64,000 nucleotides of DNA from NCBI RefSeq assembly GCF_000702305.1, contig NZ_JNLC01000014.1:124001-188000 (forward strand). The letters run 5' to 3'. This document shows positions 31,284 through 40,402 of this stretch, in pieces. This DNA comes from Allobosea sp. 117. GTDB lineage: Bacteria > Pseudomonadota > Alphaproteobacteria > Rhizobiales > Xanthobacteraceae. Position numbers and translations under genes: made by a program. Position 1 is the stretch's first letter. Each line of letters begins with the position of its first letter. Under the pieces are notes generated by a model. It was given only the letters and a program-made list of their open reading frames with translations, was not told the origin of the DNA and made no database searches.

Positions 31284-32678
31284 ATGGACGAGATTCGGTC
31301 CCCCGAAGACCTCGACGACGTGGTGGCGCGCGCGCCGGCGGAAGCCGCTGCGCTGGCCGCCGAGCTCGTCGACGAACACCCCGCCGACATTGCCGAAGCG
31401 CTGGACGACGAGGAGCCGGAGGTCGCCTCCGCGGTACTCGCCAGCCTGCCGCGCGAGCAGCAGGTCGAGGTGCTCGACCTGCCCGACTTCGACCTGTCGA
31501 GCGACCTGATCGAGGCGCTGCCCGTCGAGGAGGCGGTGCGGCTGATCGGCGAGATGTCGGCCGACCGCGCCGCCGACCTGTTCCGCTACATGGAGGAGCC
31601 GGCGCGCTCGCACCTGTTCGCGCGGCTGCCGGCGGGAACGCAGGCCGAGCTGAACCGGCTGCTCTCCTATCCCGAGGACACCGCGGGCAGCCTGATGACG
31701 ACCGAGTTCGTCACCGTGCCCTCGACCTGGACGGTGGGCGAGACACTGCGCCACATCCGCGAGATCGAGCGCACGCGCGAGACCATCTACGCGATCTACG
31801 TGCTCGATCCCCTCACCCACAAGCTGTTGAAGGCGGTGACCCTGCGCCGCCTGATCATCGGCGAGCCGGGCCAGCCGATCCTCTCCGCCGCGCCCAAGCA
31901 CGACCCGATCACCGTCGATCCGCTGATGGACCGCGAGGAGGTGGCGCGGCTCATCTCGAAATACGACCTGCTGGCGGTGCCGGTGGTGGACGAGAAGGAG
32001 CATGTGCTCGGCATCGTCACCGTCGACGACATGATCGACGCGATCATCGAGGAGGGCACCGAGGACGCGCAGAAGTTCGGCGGCATGGAGGCGCTGGACG
32101 AGCCCTATATGGAGATCGGCTTCCTCGACATGCTGAAGAAGCGCGCCGGCTGGCTCTCCATCCTGTTCCTCGGCGAGATGCTGACCGCGAGCGCGATGCA
32201 GCATTTCGAGGACGAGCTCGAACGCGCCATCGTGCTCACCCTGTTCATTCCGCTGATCATGAGCTCGGGCGGCAATTCCGGCTCGCAGGCGACCTCGCTG
32301 ATCATCCGCGCGCTAGCGCTGCACGAGATCAAGCTCGGCGACTGGTGGCGCGTCGCCCTGCGCGAGCTGCCCTCCGGCCTCGTGCTCGGCTCGATACTCG
32401 GCGTGCTCGGCATGGTGCGCATCACCATCTGGCAGCTTGCCGGCCTGCACGACTATGGCGAGCACTGGGTGCTGGTGGCGCTCACCATCGGCTGTGCGCT
32501 CGTCGCCATCGTCACCTTCGGCTCGCTGATCGGCTCGATGCTGCCCTTCGTGCTGCGCCGCTGCGGCTTCGATCCGGCGAGCGCCTCGGCGCCGTTCGTC
32601 GCCACCTTCATCGACGTCACCGGCCTCGTCATCTATTTCAGCGTGGCCCTGGTGATACTGAGCGGGACGCTGCTTTAG
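31284..32678 (+). CDS. mgtE: magnesium transporter MgtE
   Basis: 464 residues. Cytoplasmic N domain of helical repeats (HPADIAEALDDEEPEVASAV), a CBS pair (about 145-270: LMTTEFVTVPSTWTVGETLR and HDPITVDPLMDREEVARLIS) and five membrane helices (IVLTLFIPLIMSSGGNSGSQ contains the pore-lining family motif; later GCALVAIVTFGSLIGSMLP). Channel-like Mg2+ uptake gated by cytosolic Mg2+. SD AAGGAAGAG before ATG 31284. Flanked by methylofuran genes and a DUF1059 gene; probably an independent unit. RuBisCO and transketolase need Mg2+, but no regulatory link is seen. Confidence 0.96.
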   Translation: MDEIRSPEDLDDVVARAPAEAAALAAELVDEHPADIAEALDDEEPEVASAVLASLPREQQVEVLDLPDFDLSSDLIEALPVEEAVRLIGEMSADRAADLFRYMEEPARSHLFARLPAGTQAELNRLLSYPEDTAGSLMTTEFVTVPSTWTVGETLRHIREIERTRETIYAIYVLDPLTHKLLKAVTLRRLIIGEPGQPILSAAPKHDPITVDPLMDREEVARLISKYDLLAVPVVDEKEHVLGIVTVDDMIDAIIEEGTEDAQKFGGMEALDEPYMEIGFLDMLKKRAGWLSILFLGEMLTASAMQHFEDELERAIVLTLFIPLIMSSGGNSGSQATSLIIRALALHEIKLGDWWRVALRELPSGLVLGSILGVLGMVRITIWQLAGLHDYGEHWVLVALTIGCALVAIVTFGSLIGSMLPFVLRRCGFDPASASAPFVATFIDVTGLVIYFSVALVILSGTLL

Positions 32679-32680
32679 AC

Positions 32681-32774
32681 GTCATCCCGGCCGAAGCGCA
32701 GCGCAGAGCCGGGATCGTGCGACAGCTTATCCTGCACACGATCCCGGATCGGCCTTGCGGCCGTCCGGGATGAC
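32681..32774. repeat. palindromic intergenic repeat at the mgtE / DUF1059 junction
   Basis: Outer arms GTCATCCCGG (32681-32690) and CCGGGATGAC (32765-32774) and inner arms CCGGGATCGTG (32709-32719) and CACGATCCCGG (32737-32747) are perfectly complementary. It starts 3 nt after the mgtE stop between convergent genes and likely ends both transcripts. Related to the element at 1259-1365. Confidence 0.7.
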
Positions 32775-32792
32775 GGTGAGCCGGCTCAGGCG

Positions 32793-33005
32793 TCAGGCGG
32801 CGCGCGGCGCGGCGGCCGGCGGCGTGCCCTGATGGAAGGCGTGCTTCATCTGCTTGCGCAGGTCCGGCGTGTCCTTGGCGCCGTGCACGGCGACGGCATG
32901 CTGGACGGCGGCGTCGAGCAATTCGCCCTCGGTGTCGGCGGCGATCGCCACGGTGCATTTCTTGTCACCGGGCATCTCGCGGCAATCGATGAAATAGCGT
33001 CCCAT
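32793..33005 (-). CDS. DUF1059-family protein
   Basis: 70 residues: MGRYFIDCREMPGDKKCTVA, then IAADTEGELLDAAVQHAVAV and a helical TPDLRKQMKHAFHQGTPP. The Y-x-D-C and K-K-C pattern with two cysteines is the DUF1059 signature; the domain is small, cytoplasmic and of unknown function. A separate gene between mgtE and fhcC, with the gene start at the only good ATG. Confidence 0.8.
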   Translation of the reverse strand: MGRYFIDCREMPGDKKCTVAIAADTEGELLDAAVQHAVAVHGAKDTPDLRKQMKHAFHQGTPPAAAPRAA

Positions 33006-33132
33006 ATGCGCCTCCTCATGGCAGGCGCCGGATCGCGCGGGGGACGTCCCTGTCGGCGTCCCTCCGAGGACGGCGCCGGGGCGGGACCCTACGCCCGCAC
33101 CGACAACGCCTCAAATCACGAAAGCGGGCGGC

Positions 33133-33933
33133 TCACCCCAGCACCAGCACCTCGCCCTGCCCGCCCATCAGCGTGTCGCCGACGATGCGACGGGCGGCGG
33201 TCGCGTCCTTGAGGAGATGGGCGAGGTCCTTCACGCGGCGCGCCATGAGGCGCAGCGCGATCAGGTCGTGGCGACCGGTGTCGACAAAGCCGGCCGGCAG
33301 TTCCGGCGCGTTCCGCACCAGCAGCGTGCCGCGCTTCATGCCGCGCCCGGCGAGCGGGCCGACGCTGCCCTCGACCGCCGCCGTGCCGGCGATCATGTCG
33401 GTGGCGAGTCCCTCGCCGGCATCGCCCGCGACCACGACGAGGCCGCCGCGCTGGCGCTCGGCAAGGCGCGGGCCGGCCGACCCGTGGATGCGGATCACCC
33501 CGCCCGACATGCCGCGCCGCGAGCCCGAGCCGGCCGCGCCGGCGCGCGCGCCGGCATCCCGCGCGAGCTCGATGCGCCCGCCCGACATCTCGGCGCCGAG
33601 ATAGTCCCCGGCATTGCCGGCGATGCGGATGACGCCGCCCGACATTCCCATCCCGGCGAAGGCGCCGACCGGGCCGTCGACGATGATCTCGCCGGCCCCC
33701 AGCCCGGCGCCGACCCCGTCGAGCCGGTCGTCGCCGATCTCGATCACCAGCGGCCCGTCGCCGCCGGCGTTCTCGATGAAGAACAGGTCGCCCAATCCGA
33801 CGCGCCGCCCGCCATGCGGCACCTGGACATACTCGGCATCGCGACGCGACAGCGCGGACAACAGCGCCGGCGTGATGCCGGAAAGATCAACGCGGGCGGT
33901 GAAGGGAGCGACCGGCTTCAGCGTGATGGTCAT
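33133..33933 (-). CDS. fhcC: formyltransferase/hydrolase complex subunit C (FhcC)
   Basis: 266 residues. Right-handed beta-helix of glycine-rich repeats related to FwdC/FmdC (GMGMSGGVIRIAGNAGDYLG, SGSRRGMSGGVIRIHGSAG, GRGMKRGTLLVRNAPELPAG). A structural subunit of the cytoplasmic Fhc complex that releases formate from formyl-methylofuran. Overlaps the fhcD stop by 4 nt. Last gene of the fhc operon; 127 nt with no feature separate it from the DUF1059 gene. Confidence 0.94.
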   Translation of the reverse strand: MTITLKPVAPFTARVDLSGITPALLSALSRRDAEYVQVPHGGRRVGLGDLFFIENAGGDGPLVIEIGDDRLDGVGAGLGAGEIIVDGPVGAFAGMGMSGGVIRIAGNAGDYLGAEMSGGRIELARDAGARAGAAGSGSRRGMSGGVIRIHGSAGPRLAERQRGGLVVVAGDAGEGLATDMIAGTAAVEGSVGPLAGRGMKRGTLLVRNAPELPAGFVDTGRHDLIALRLMARRVKDLAHLLKDATAARRIVGDTLMGGQGEVLVLG

Positions 33934-34856
33934 GGCCGCACCTCCGCCAGCTTGGCATCCTCAGCCATGATCTCGCGCAGCTTGAAGTGGAACGGCCCGA
34001 GATTGCCGCCGTAGTTGCCGGCGTCGATGGCGACGATCCCCGACTCGGCACCGAGCTCGCACACCGCCTTGATGCCGACGCGGGTGGATTCCGCGACGCT
34101 GTCGAAGCTCACGCCGTCGATGACGATCTCCATCACCGAGCCGACCTCCGGGGTCAGCGCGCTCTCCACCGTGCCGTAGAGCGTCGGGCAATAGGCATGG
34201 TTGGTGGAGGCGAACAGGCCCTTGTATTTCGAGCCGACCTTGGAGCCGGAGCGCACCACCCCGCCGGGGAAGGGCAATATGTTGCCCTCGACCGTGCCCA
34301 TCGCCTTCACCGCCACCTCGGCGGCCCTCAGCGCCGCCTCGCGGGTGCGGGCGAGAATGAGGAAATTGCCGCCGCCGACGCCCTCCACCGAGCCGGTGTC
34401 GTCGTCGCAGACGAACTCGCCCTCCATCACCGGCAGGCGCCAGAAGCGCTTGCTCCCGATCTTCTTGGAAATCTGGTGGCCGTCGGCGAAATAGCGGATG
34501 GTCCTCGCCAGCGGCACACGCTTGCCTTCCTCCATGCCGGCATAGCAGGCGGTGGTCGGGCAGGTGAGGATGCACTGGCCGAGGCGCAGCGGCACCACCT
34601 TCTTCAAGCTGCCGAAATCCATCGCGAAGATCAGGATGGAAACGCCCGGCCGCCCGTCCGGCGTCTGCCCGGCGGGGATTTCCCGCTCGACGCCGGCCTC
34701 GCAGCCGCAGCCGATGACCGAGGTGGCGAAGCCGGTGGTGGTGCGTGCTGCGATCATCGCCCATTCCGGCGTGTCGGCGGTGATGATCAGCCGCGTGCCC
34801 ACCATCGGGAAGGCTTCGGCGAAGCTGTCGCGGATCTCGACGCCGTTGATGATCAT
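33930..34856 (-). CDS. fhcD: formylmethylofuran:H4MPT formyltransferase (FhcD / Ftr)
   Basis: 308 residues. Transfers the formyl group from formyl-H4MPT to methylofuran within Fhc. Highly conserved segments: MIINGVEIRDSFAEAFPMVG, TTTGFATSVIGCGCEAGVER, GQCILTCPTTACYAG and GVVRSGSKVGSKYKGLFAST. Normal length. Its start overlaps the fhcA stop by one base (TGATG), and its stop overlaps fhcC (ATGA), indicating stoichiometric translation. Confidence 0.96.
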   Translation of the reverse strand: MIINGVEIRDSFAEAFPMVGTRLIITADTPEWAMIAARTTTGFATSVIGCGCEAGVEREIPAGQTPDGRPGVSILIFAMDFGSLKKVVPLRLGQCILTCPTTACYAGMEEGKRVPLARTIRYFADGHQISKKIGSKRFWRLPVMEGEFVCDDDTGSVEGVGGGNFLILARTREAALRAAEVAVKAMGTVEGNILPFPGGVVRSGSKVGSKYKGLFASTNHAYCPTLYGTVESALTPEVGSVMEIVIDGVSFDSVAESTRVGIKAVCELGAESGIVAIDAGNYGGNLGPFHFKLREIMAEDAKLAEVRP

Positions 34857-36526
34857 CAGAGGCCCTCCCCCTCGCAGGTGAGGATGGTCGGCCCGGCGCC
34901 GCCGCGCAATTCGCCGTCGGCGATGCGGAAATGGTTCGCCTTCAGCCCGATGGCGTCGTCGAACCAGCGCTGCATGTCGCCCTCGATGGAGGAGCGGTCA
35001 TAGGCCGGACGCAGCACATGGGTGGTGCCGCGCGCGAGGTCGACGATCTCGCCGTCCTTCACGATCATCCGACCGTTCTTGAACACGTAGCGGGCCTTCG
35101 AGAACATCGCCTCGCGGTCGGCATCCTCGCGGTAGACCACGACGTCGCCGACACCGCCGGCGCCGAGATGGCCCTTGTCCTTCAGGCCGAGGATACGGGC
35201 CGGGGCGGCGCGGGTGAGGATGGCGATCTCCTCCAGCGAATATTCGCGCCGGATCTCGCCGAGCATGGTGTGCGCCTGCGCCGCCTTGTTGAGCGTCGCG
35301 AGCTGGGCGTTGCGGAAGTCGCGATCCATCAGCAGGCGGATGAGGTGCGGATAGGTGGTGAAGGGACCGCCATTCGGGTGATCGGTGGTGAGGAAGATGC
35401 GCCAGGGGTCCTCGACGAGGAGGAACAGCTCCAGCCCGATCGCCCATTGCAGCGCGTTGACGAAGGACTTGTCGCGGTATTCGAACGGCACCACGCCGCA
35501 GGCGGCATCCAGCTCGATGTCCATGCCGATGGACTTCTTGGGGGATGCGAGGCCGCGGTTGCGGTATTGCGACATGTAGTCGGCCGAGGCCGTCACGGTC
35601 TGGCCGAACATCACCTGCCCGACATCGACCGAGATGTTCGGGCTGGCGTTCACCAATTCGGCGATGCGCGCGGCGGCGGACGAGAATTTCCGGTCGCCCT
35701 CGGTGCCGTAGGAATGGAACTGCAGGTGCGTCAGATGCAGGCGCCGCCCCTCCGCCGCGCGGATGGTGGCGAGCGTCGTCTCCTCGTTGCCCGGCACGCC
35801 GAGATTGCAGCCGTGCAGATGAATCGGGTGCGGCACGCCGAGCTCGGTCACCGCCCGGATCAGCGTGGTCAGCACCTTGCGCGGCGTCACCTCATAATGC
35901 GGGTTCGCCTCGTCGAGATTCATCCAGCGGGCGTTGAACTTGAAGGCGTTGATGCCGCCGGGATTGACGATCTTGACGGCGAAGGCCTGCGTCGCCTCGA
36001 TCATCCAGCCGACATAGGCGTTGATCTGCTCCTGCCCCGCCCCGGCGGCGAGCAGGCGCAGGATGTAGTCGTCATTGCCGAGCACCAAATAGGCACCGGT
36101 ATCGAGATTGGGGATGTCGGCCATCTCCAGATGCGCGCCGCGCGCATTGGCGCCGAGCATGGCCGGCTCGAACACCGTGGTGTAGCCGAGCTCGGCATAG
36201 CGGCAGCCGGTGGCATGGGCGGTCGGCACCGCGCGCCCGCCGCCGCAGCCGCAGAAGGCGCCGGTGAGCTCGGGATAGGCGCGGCGGTCCTCCTGCATCA
36301 GCAGGCGGGCGAGGTTCATCTTGCCGCCGGCGATGTGGCTGTGCAGGTCGATGCCGCCCGCCATCACCACGTCGCCGCCGAGGTCGATCTCCTCGTCGGC
36401 GCGCGCGTCGCTGGCGGCGACGATGCGCCCGTCCTCAACCTCGATGTCGCGCGTCGCACCGCTCGCGACACCGTTCTCGCCATTGGCCGGGTCGAGCACG
36501 CGCCCGCCCTTCAGCCGAAGTCTCAT
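34856..36526 (-). CDS. fhcA: formyltransferase/hydrolase complex subunit A (FhcA), formylmethylofuran hydrolase
   Basis: 556 residues. Amidohydrolase-fold subunit homologous to FwdA/FmdA; in the bacterial complex it hydrolyses formyl-methylofuran to formate. Metal-site motif HSH in GGIDLHSHIAGGKMN, and later metal-site candidates in HPIHLHGCNLG, LHLTHLQFHSYG and FLTTDHPNGGPFTTYP. The C-terminal part has RKVLTTLIRAV and REYSLEEIAILTRAAPARIL, common in the family. Stop overlaps fhcD by one base and start overlaps fhcB by 4 nt. Confidence 0.95.
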   Translation of the reverse strand: MRLRLKGGRVLDPANGENGVASGATRDIEVEDGRIVAASDARADEEIDLGGDVVMAGGIDLHSHIAGGKMNLARLLMQEDRRAYPELTGAFCGCGGGRAVPTAHATGCRYAELGYTTVFEPAMLGANARGAHLEMADIPNLDTGAYLVLGNDDYILRLLAAGAGQEQINAYVGWMIEATQAFAVKIVNPGGINAFKFNARWMNLDEANPHYEVTPRKVLTTLIRAVTELGVPHPIHLHGCNLGVPGNEETTLATIRAAEGRRLHLTHLQFHSYGTEGDRKFSSAAARIAELVNASPNISVDVGQVMFGQTVTASADYMSQYRNRGLASPKKSIGMDIELDAACGVVPFEYRDKSFVNALQWAIGLELFLLVEDPWRIFLTTDHPNGGPFTTYPHLIRLLMDRDFRNAQLATLNKAAQAHTMLGEIRREYSLEEIAILTRAAPARILGLKDKGHLGAGGVGDVVVYREDADREAMFSKARYVFKNGRMIVKDGEIVDLARGTTHVLRPAYDRSSIEGDMQRWFDDAIGLKANHFRIADGELRGGAGPTILTCEGEGL

Positions 36527-37815
36527 GCAACAGCTCCTGCTATCCGGCGCACAGCCTCGGCGACGCCGGGAAGCGTCGCGACGCGCAAGGCGCCGAGCGG
36601 CAGGCTCACAATCGAATCCATTCTGAAGACGGTGCCGGCATGGTCAATGCCGGGGGTGCCGACCGGGATGAACACGTCGGGGTCCCGGTCGAACGGGGTG
36701 TCGGGGTGGCCGAGCACGATGATCTTGCCGGCGAAGTCCTCGACGAGGGATGCCGGGGGCGGCTCCGGCCGGAATGCCGAGACCCAGACGAGGACGTCCG
36801 CGTCCTTCACCGCATTCGCGGCGGCGAAGAGGTCGGGGTCGTGCGCCGAGACGCCGCCGCGTATGGCGGTGCGCAGCGGATAGCCGAGCCGCCACAGCAG
36901 AAGCTGGTTGATGCCGATGATGTTGTCGCGCCCGCCGAGCGGGAAGACGCCGGCGCGGGTGGTCACGTTCAGCGCGTCGATGAGGGCGGTGACGCGCTCG
37001 GCGACGAGGTCGCCTTCCGCGAACTCCGCGGCGTTCCAGGTGGCGACGGCGTAGGCGGCGCCCTGCAGTGCCGCCGCGGTATCGGCGAGCGCGGGGAGCG
37101 GCACGCCGCCGATCGTCTCGCCGGTGATGCGCCGGCCGGCGACGAGGCCGTTCAGCGCCTCCAGCGCCGCGACGGGATCGCTGGCCGGTAGATGACTGAC
37201 GGCGACGCCGTCGAGCTGCTTCAGCGCCCGCTCGCCGGGCGCGGCGCCGAGGAAGATCACCCGGCGGCTCTTGGCGAACAGGGGGTCGGCTGGGTAGAGC
37301 CGCTCGAACAGCCGGCCGAAGGCGGATGTCGGGTCGTCGCCAACCACCAGCAGCACGTCGCAGCGGTTGCGCACCTCGGCGAGCGTGGAGGCGAGCCAGC
37401 CGGTGCGCTGGGTCGCCGCGAAATTGCGGAACAATCCCACCGAGGCGGAATGGTCGAGCACGCCGCCGAAGGTCGCCGCGAGGTCGACGATCGCGCGCCC
37501 GCCGTCGATGTCGGCGCCAAGACCGGCGATCAGCGGCGAGCGCGCCGCCGCGAGAATGTCACGCGCCGCACTGGCCGCATCGTCCTGGCTGCACGCCTCA
37601 CCGGCCCGGCTGGCCGAACGGTCCGGCTCCTCGCCGCGACGCAGGAACAGCTTGGCGGCCTCCGGGCAGACGGTGCCGCGCGCCCGCACCGCACGTCCCG
37701 AGACCTCGATTTCGAGGTCGTCGCAGCCGAGCCCGCAGAAGCCGCAGACGACGTCGCGGACGAGGCGGGGAGAGCCGTCGGAGGCGGCGACGCCGGGAGT
37801 GTCGATGGAAGTCAT
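36523..37815 (-). CDS. fhcB: formyltransferase/hydrolase complex subunit B (FhcB)
   Basis: 430 residues. Derived from the molybdopterin subunit FwdB/FmdB of archaeal formylmethanofuran dehydrogenase but thought to be structural and non-redox in Fhc. The N-terminus keeps four cysteines (VCGFCGLGCDDLE and GTVCPEAAKLF, pattern C-x2-C-x3-C-x18-C). Later segments GVFPLGGRDNIIGINQ and IVLGHPDTPFDRDPDVFIPV match the family. Nine nt separate it from the dehydratase gene upstream. Weak ribosome site, possibly coupled. Confidence 0.93.
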   Translation of the reverse strand: MTSIDTPGVAASDGSPRLVRDVVCGFCGLGCDDLEIEVSGRAVRARGTVCPEAAKLFLRRGEEPDRSASRAGEACSQDDAASAARDILAAARSPLIAGLGADIDGGRAIVDLAATFGGVLDHSASVGLFRNFAATQRTGWLASTLAEVRNRCDVLLVVGDDPTSAFGRLFERLYPADPLFAKSRRVIFLGAAPGERALKQLDGVAVSHLPASDPVAALEALNGLVAGRRITGETIGGVPLPALADTAAALQGAAYAVATWNAAEFAEGDLVAERVTALIDALNVTTRAGVFPLGGRDNIIGINQLLLWRLGYPLRTAIRGGVSAHDPDLFAAANAVKDADVLVWVSAFRPEPPPASLVEDFAGKIIVLGHPDTPFDRDPDVFIPVGTPGIDHAGTVFRMDSIVSLPLGALRVATLPGVAEAVRRIAGAVA

Positions 37816-37824
37816 ATGATACCG

Positions 37825-38205
37825 TCAATCATACTTGATATAGGCGAAGCGCAGATCGCCCCGCGGCGTTCCCTCGAGTGCGCTGTCGGGCGCAAGTCCC
37901 GGCTGCCACTCGATGAATTCCTCGATCTTCTTCGCCAACTGGAAATCGCGCTCGGTGACCCCCTTGGCATCGTGCGACATCAGGCGCACTTCAACCCAGG
38001 CATAGGAGGCCGTGATGTCGGGATGGTGCCAGGCGGCCTCGGCGAGGTGGCCGACGGCGTTGATGACCATCAGCGTGCCCTTCCAACTGCTGGTCTTGTA
38101 GGTCCGCCGGATCCAGCCGTCCTCCAGCCGCCAGCGCGGCAGCTCGGCCTTGAGCCGCGCCTCGATCTCGCTGGCGGAAAACGTCTTTTTGGGATCGATC
38201 GCCAT
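37825..38205 (-). CDS. pterin-4a-carbinolamine dehydratase (PhhB/DCoH)-like protein
   Basis: 126 residues from ATG 38205, GGAGGATA upstream. The catalytic His cluster is seen in INAVGHLAEAAWHHPDITAS, with the conserved WVEVRLMSHDAKGVTERDFQLA. The family dehydrates 4a-hydroxy-tetrahydropterin and can bind pterins. It heads the fhc operon 9 nt before fhcB. This organism shows no phenylalanine hydroxylase here, so a role in H4MPT chemistry or repair is plausible but unproven. Confidence 0.9.
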   Translation of the reverse strand: MAIDPKKTFSASEIEARLKAELPRWRLEDGWIRRTYKTSSWKGTLMVINAVGHLAEAAWHHPDITASYAWVEVRLMSHDAKGVTERDFQLAKKIEEFIEWQPGLAPDSALEGTPRGDLRFAYIKYD

Positions 38206-38370
38206 GGCGTCATATCCTCCTTGGCACGTTCGCCCGTTCTGTAGGCGGGGCGATTGGTTGGATTCGGTAGCACGCGGCGGCGGCGCACCGCAAACCCGCA
38301 TCGTGGCCTTCGCCTGCGCTCTTGTCCGCGAAAGCGGCCTCGCACTACGATACGCCTCGAGGAAACGCTC

Positions 38371-39399
38371 GTGAACAAAACAACGCTCGATCTTGAAGCG
38401 GCCCACGAGGATGGTCGGAACGCCGCGGTGCGCGTCACCGCGCCGGGCCGCCTGCATCTTGGATTCCTCGACCTCGCCGGCACGCTCGGCCGGCGTTTCG
38501 GCAGCCTCGGCATCGCGCTCGACCGTCCGGCGACCATCGTGCGCCTCGAACGCGCGGATGCGCTCTCCGCCAGCGGCCCCGACGCCGAGCGGGCGCGCGC
38601 CGCGGTCGAAAAGGTCGCACGTCAGCTTGGTCTCGACGACCGCGTGAAGGTCGTGGTCGAGGCGGCGCTGCCGCCGCATGCCGGGCTCGGCTCGGGTACG
38701 CAGCTCGGGCTCGCGGTGGCCGCCGGCCTGTCCGTCCTCAACGGCCGCCCGGTCTCGCCGCGCGAGCTCGGCGCCGTGCTCGGTCGCGGAGCGCGTTCGG
38801 CGATCGGCATCGGCGCCTTCACGCAGGGCGGCGTGATCCTCGACGGCGGCAAATCCGTGCGGCCGGACGCGGATGGCGCGCCGCCGCCGATCCTCGCCCG
38901 CCTGCCCTTCCCGGACGAGTGGCGCATCCTCATTGTGCAGGACCTCGGCCATCGCGGCCTCTCGGGGGCCGAGGAGGTCTCGGCGATGGAGGGGCTGCCG
39001 CCCTTCGCCGACACGCTGGCCGGCCACATGGCACGGCTCGCGGTCATGGTCGCGCTGCCGGCGCTGGCCGAGCACGACCTGCGGCATTTCGGCGAGGCGG
39101 TCGGCGAAATGCAGAGATTGCTCGGGGACCACTATGCGGGAGCGCAGGGTGGCCGCTATACGAGCCCTCAGGTCGCCGAGGTCATGGACTTCATCGAGGC
39201 GGCCGGCATACAAGGCGTCGGCCAGAGCTCCTGGGGCCCGACCGGCTTCGCCATCATCGGCAGCCGCGAGGAGGCCGAACGACTGATCGGTGAGGTACGC
39301 GCGCGCTTCGGCGCCCGGCCGAACCTGGCTTTCGACTGCGTGCGCGGCAGCAATGCCGGCGCGCGGATCGAACGGCTTGCCTGCGTCACGCAGTGCTGA
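38371..39399 (+). CDS. beta-ribofuranosylaminobenzene 5'-phosphate synthase (RFAP synthase, MptG-like)
   Basis: 342 residues from a GTG start with GAGGAAA upstream. Joins PRPP and a hydroxybenzoate-type substrate with CO2 loss to form the C-glycoside at the start of H4MPT synthesis. It has a GHMP-kinase fold: APGRLHLGFLDLAGTLGRRF at the N-terminus, and PPHAGLGSGTQLGLAVAAG as the phosphate-binding loop. Also ARSAIGIGAFTQGGVILDGG. Transcribed divergently from the fhc operon; mtdB follows after 103 nt. Confidence 0.93.
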   Translation: MNKTTLDLEAAHEDGRNAAVRVTAPGRLHLGFLDLAGTLGRRFGSLGIALDRPATIVRLERADALSASGPDAERARAAVEKVARQLGLDDRVKVVVEAALPPHAGLGSGTQLGLAVAAGLSVLNGRPVSPRELGAVLGRGARSAIGIGAFTQGGVILDGGKSVRPDADGAPPPILARLPFPDEWRILIVQDLGHRGLSGAEEVSAMEGLPPFADTLAGHMARLAVMVALPALAEHDLRHFGEAVGEMQRLLGDHYAGAQGGRYTSPQVAEVMDFIEAAGIQGVGQSSWGPTGFAIIGSREEAERLIGEVRARFGARPNLAFDCVRGSNAGARIERLACVTQC

Positions 39400-39502
39400 G
39401 CGGCGGATTGGCGGAAAGCCCGCGTCGCTGATTTCCTTGCAATCCAAGGCCCAATGACGAGGCCGGTCACGGCCCGATTCCACCCGAGGAGTCTGAAAAG
39501 AC

Positions 39503-40402
39503 ATGGCGGACAAAGCGCCGATTCTGCACATCGTGTCGCCGCTGCGGCACGTTTCCCCGTTCGACGTGAACATGGCGGTGGACGCCGGCTACACGACCAT
39601 CCTCCCCTATTCCGAGGTCAAGCTCGAGGAGATGGTCGACCTCACGCAGGACATGATGTTCTCGCGTGCGCCGGACCATGCCTCGCGCACCGGGCTGTTC
39701 ATCGGCGGCAAGGATGCGAGCCTCGCGCTCGACATGGCCAAGGAGGCGCACTCCGCGCTGTTCCCGCCGTTCCAGATCTCGGTGTTCGTGGATCCAGCCG
39801 GCTCCTTCACCACCGCCGCCGCGATGATCGCCGAGGTCGAGCGCAAGCTCGCCGGGCGCCGCGAGGGCGGGCTCAAGGGCGCCAAGGTGCAGGTGTATGG
39901 CGCGACCGGCGTGGTCGGCGGCATCGCCGCGGTCATCGCCGCGCAGGCCGGGGCGCATGTGACGCTGGTCAGCCACCGCGATGTGGACACCGTCCGGCTG
40001 AAGGCCGCCGACTTCAAGGTCCGCTTCGACGTCGACCTCGCAAGCGCCGCCGCGCGCGACGACGAGGGCAAGCGCGCCCTGCTGCCGGAAGCCGAGATCG
40101 TGCTCGCCTGCGGCAAGGCCGGTGTGCAGATCCTCTCCGCCGAACACCTGTCGGTTGCGCGCCGGCTGCTGGTGGCGGCGGACGTCAACGCGGTGCCGCC
40201 ATCGGGGATCGCGGGGGTGGAGGCGCTCGACGACGGCAAGCAGTTGGCCGGCGGCGCACTCGGTATTGGTGCACTGGCGATCGGGCATCTAAAGTACCGT
40301 GTCCAGCACGAGCTCCTGAAGCGGATGCGGACGACGGACACCGCGCTCAACATCGGTTTCGAGGATGCCTTCACTCTCGCCAGATCGCTGGTCGCCGCAT
40401 GA
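39503..40402 (+). CDS. mtdB: NAD(P)-dependent methylene-H4MPT dehydrogenase MtdB
   Basis: 299 residues. Oxidises methylene-H4MPT to methenyl-H4MPT in the cytoplasm. The N-terminus ILHIVSPLRHVSPFDVNMAV is family-specific, and the dinucleotide fold shows as KVQVYGATGVVGGIAAVIAA with ADVNAVPPSGIAGVEALDDG near the active site. CACCCGAGGAGTC precedes the ATG. The next gene starts 38 nt inside its 3' end. Confidence 0.96.
   Translation: MADKAPILHIVSPLRHVSPFDVNMAVDAGYTTILPYSEVKLEEMVDLTQDMMFSRAPDHASRTGLFIGGKDASLALDMAKEAHSALFPPFQISVFVDPAGSFTTAAAMIAEVERKLAGRREGGLKGAKVQVYGATGVVGGIAAVIAAQAGAHVTLVSHRDVDTVRLKAADFKVRFDVDLASAAARDDEGKRALLPEAEIVLACGKAGVQILSAEHLSVARRLLVAADVNAVPPSGIAGVEALDDGKQLAGGALGIGALAIGHLKYRVQHELLKRMRTTDTALNIGFEDAFTLARSLVAA

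Noticed and set aside
37825-39573. Minus-strand frame of 582 codons extending the dehydratase across RFAP synthase
   Set aside because: The upstream part is antisense to a clear GHMP-fold gene. The dehydratase itself starts at 38205 with a GGAGGATA site.
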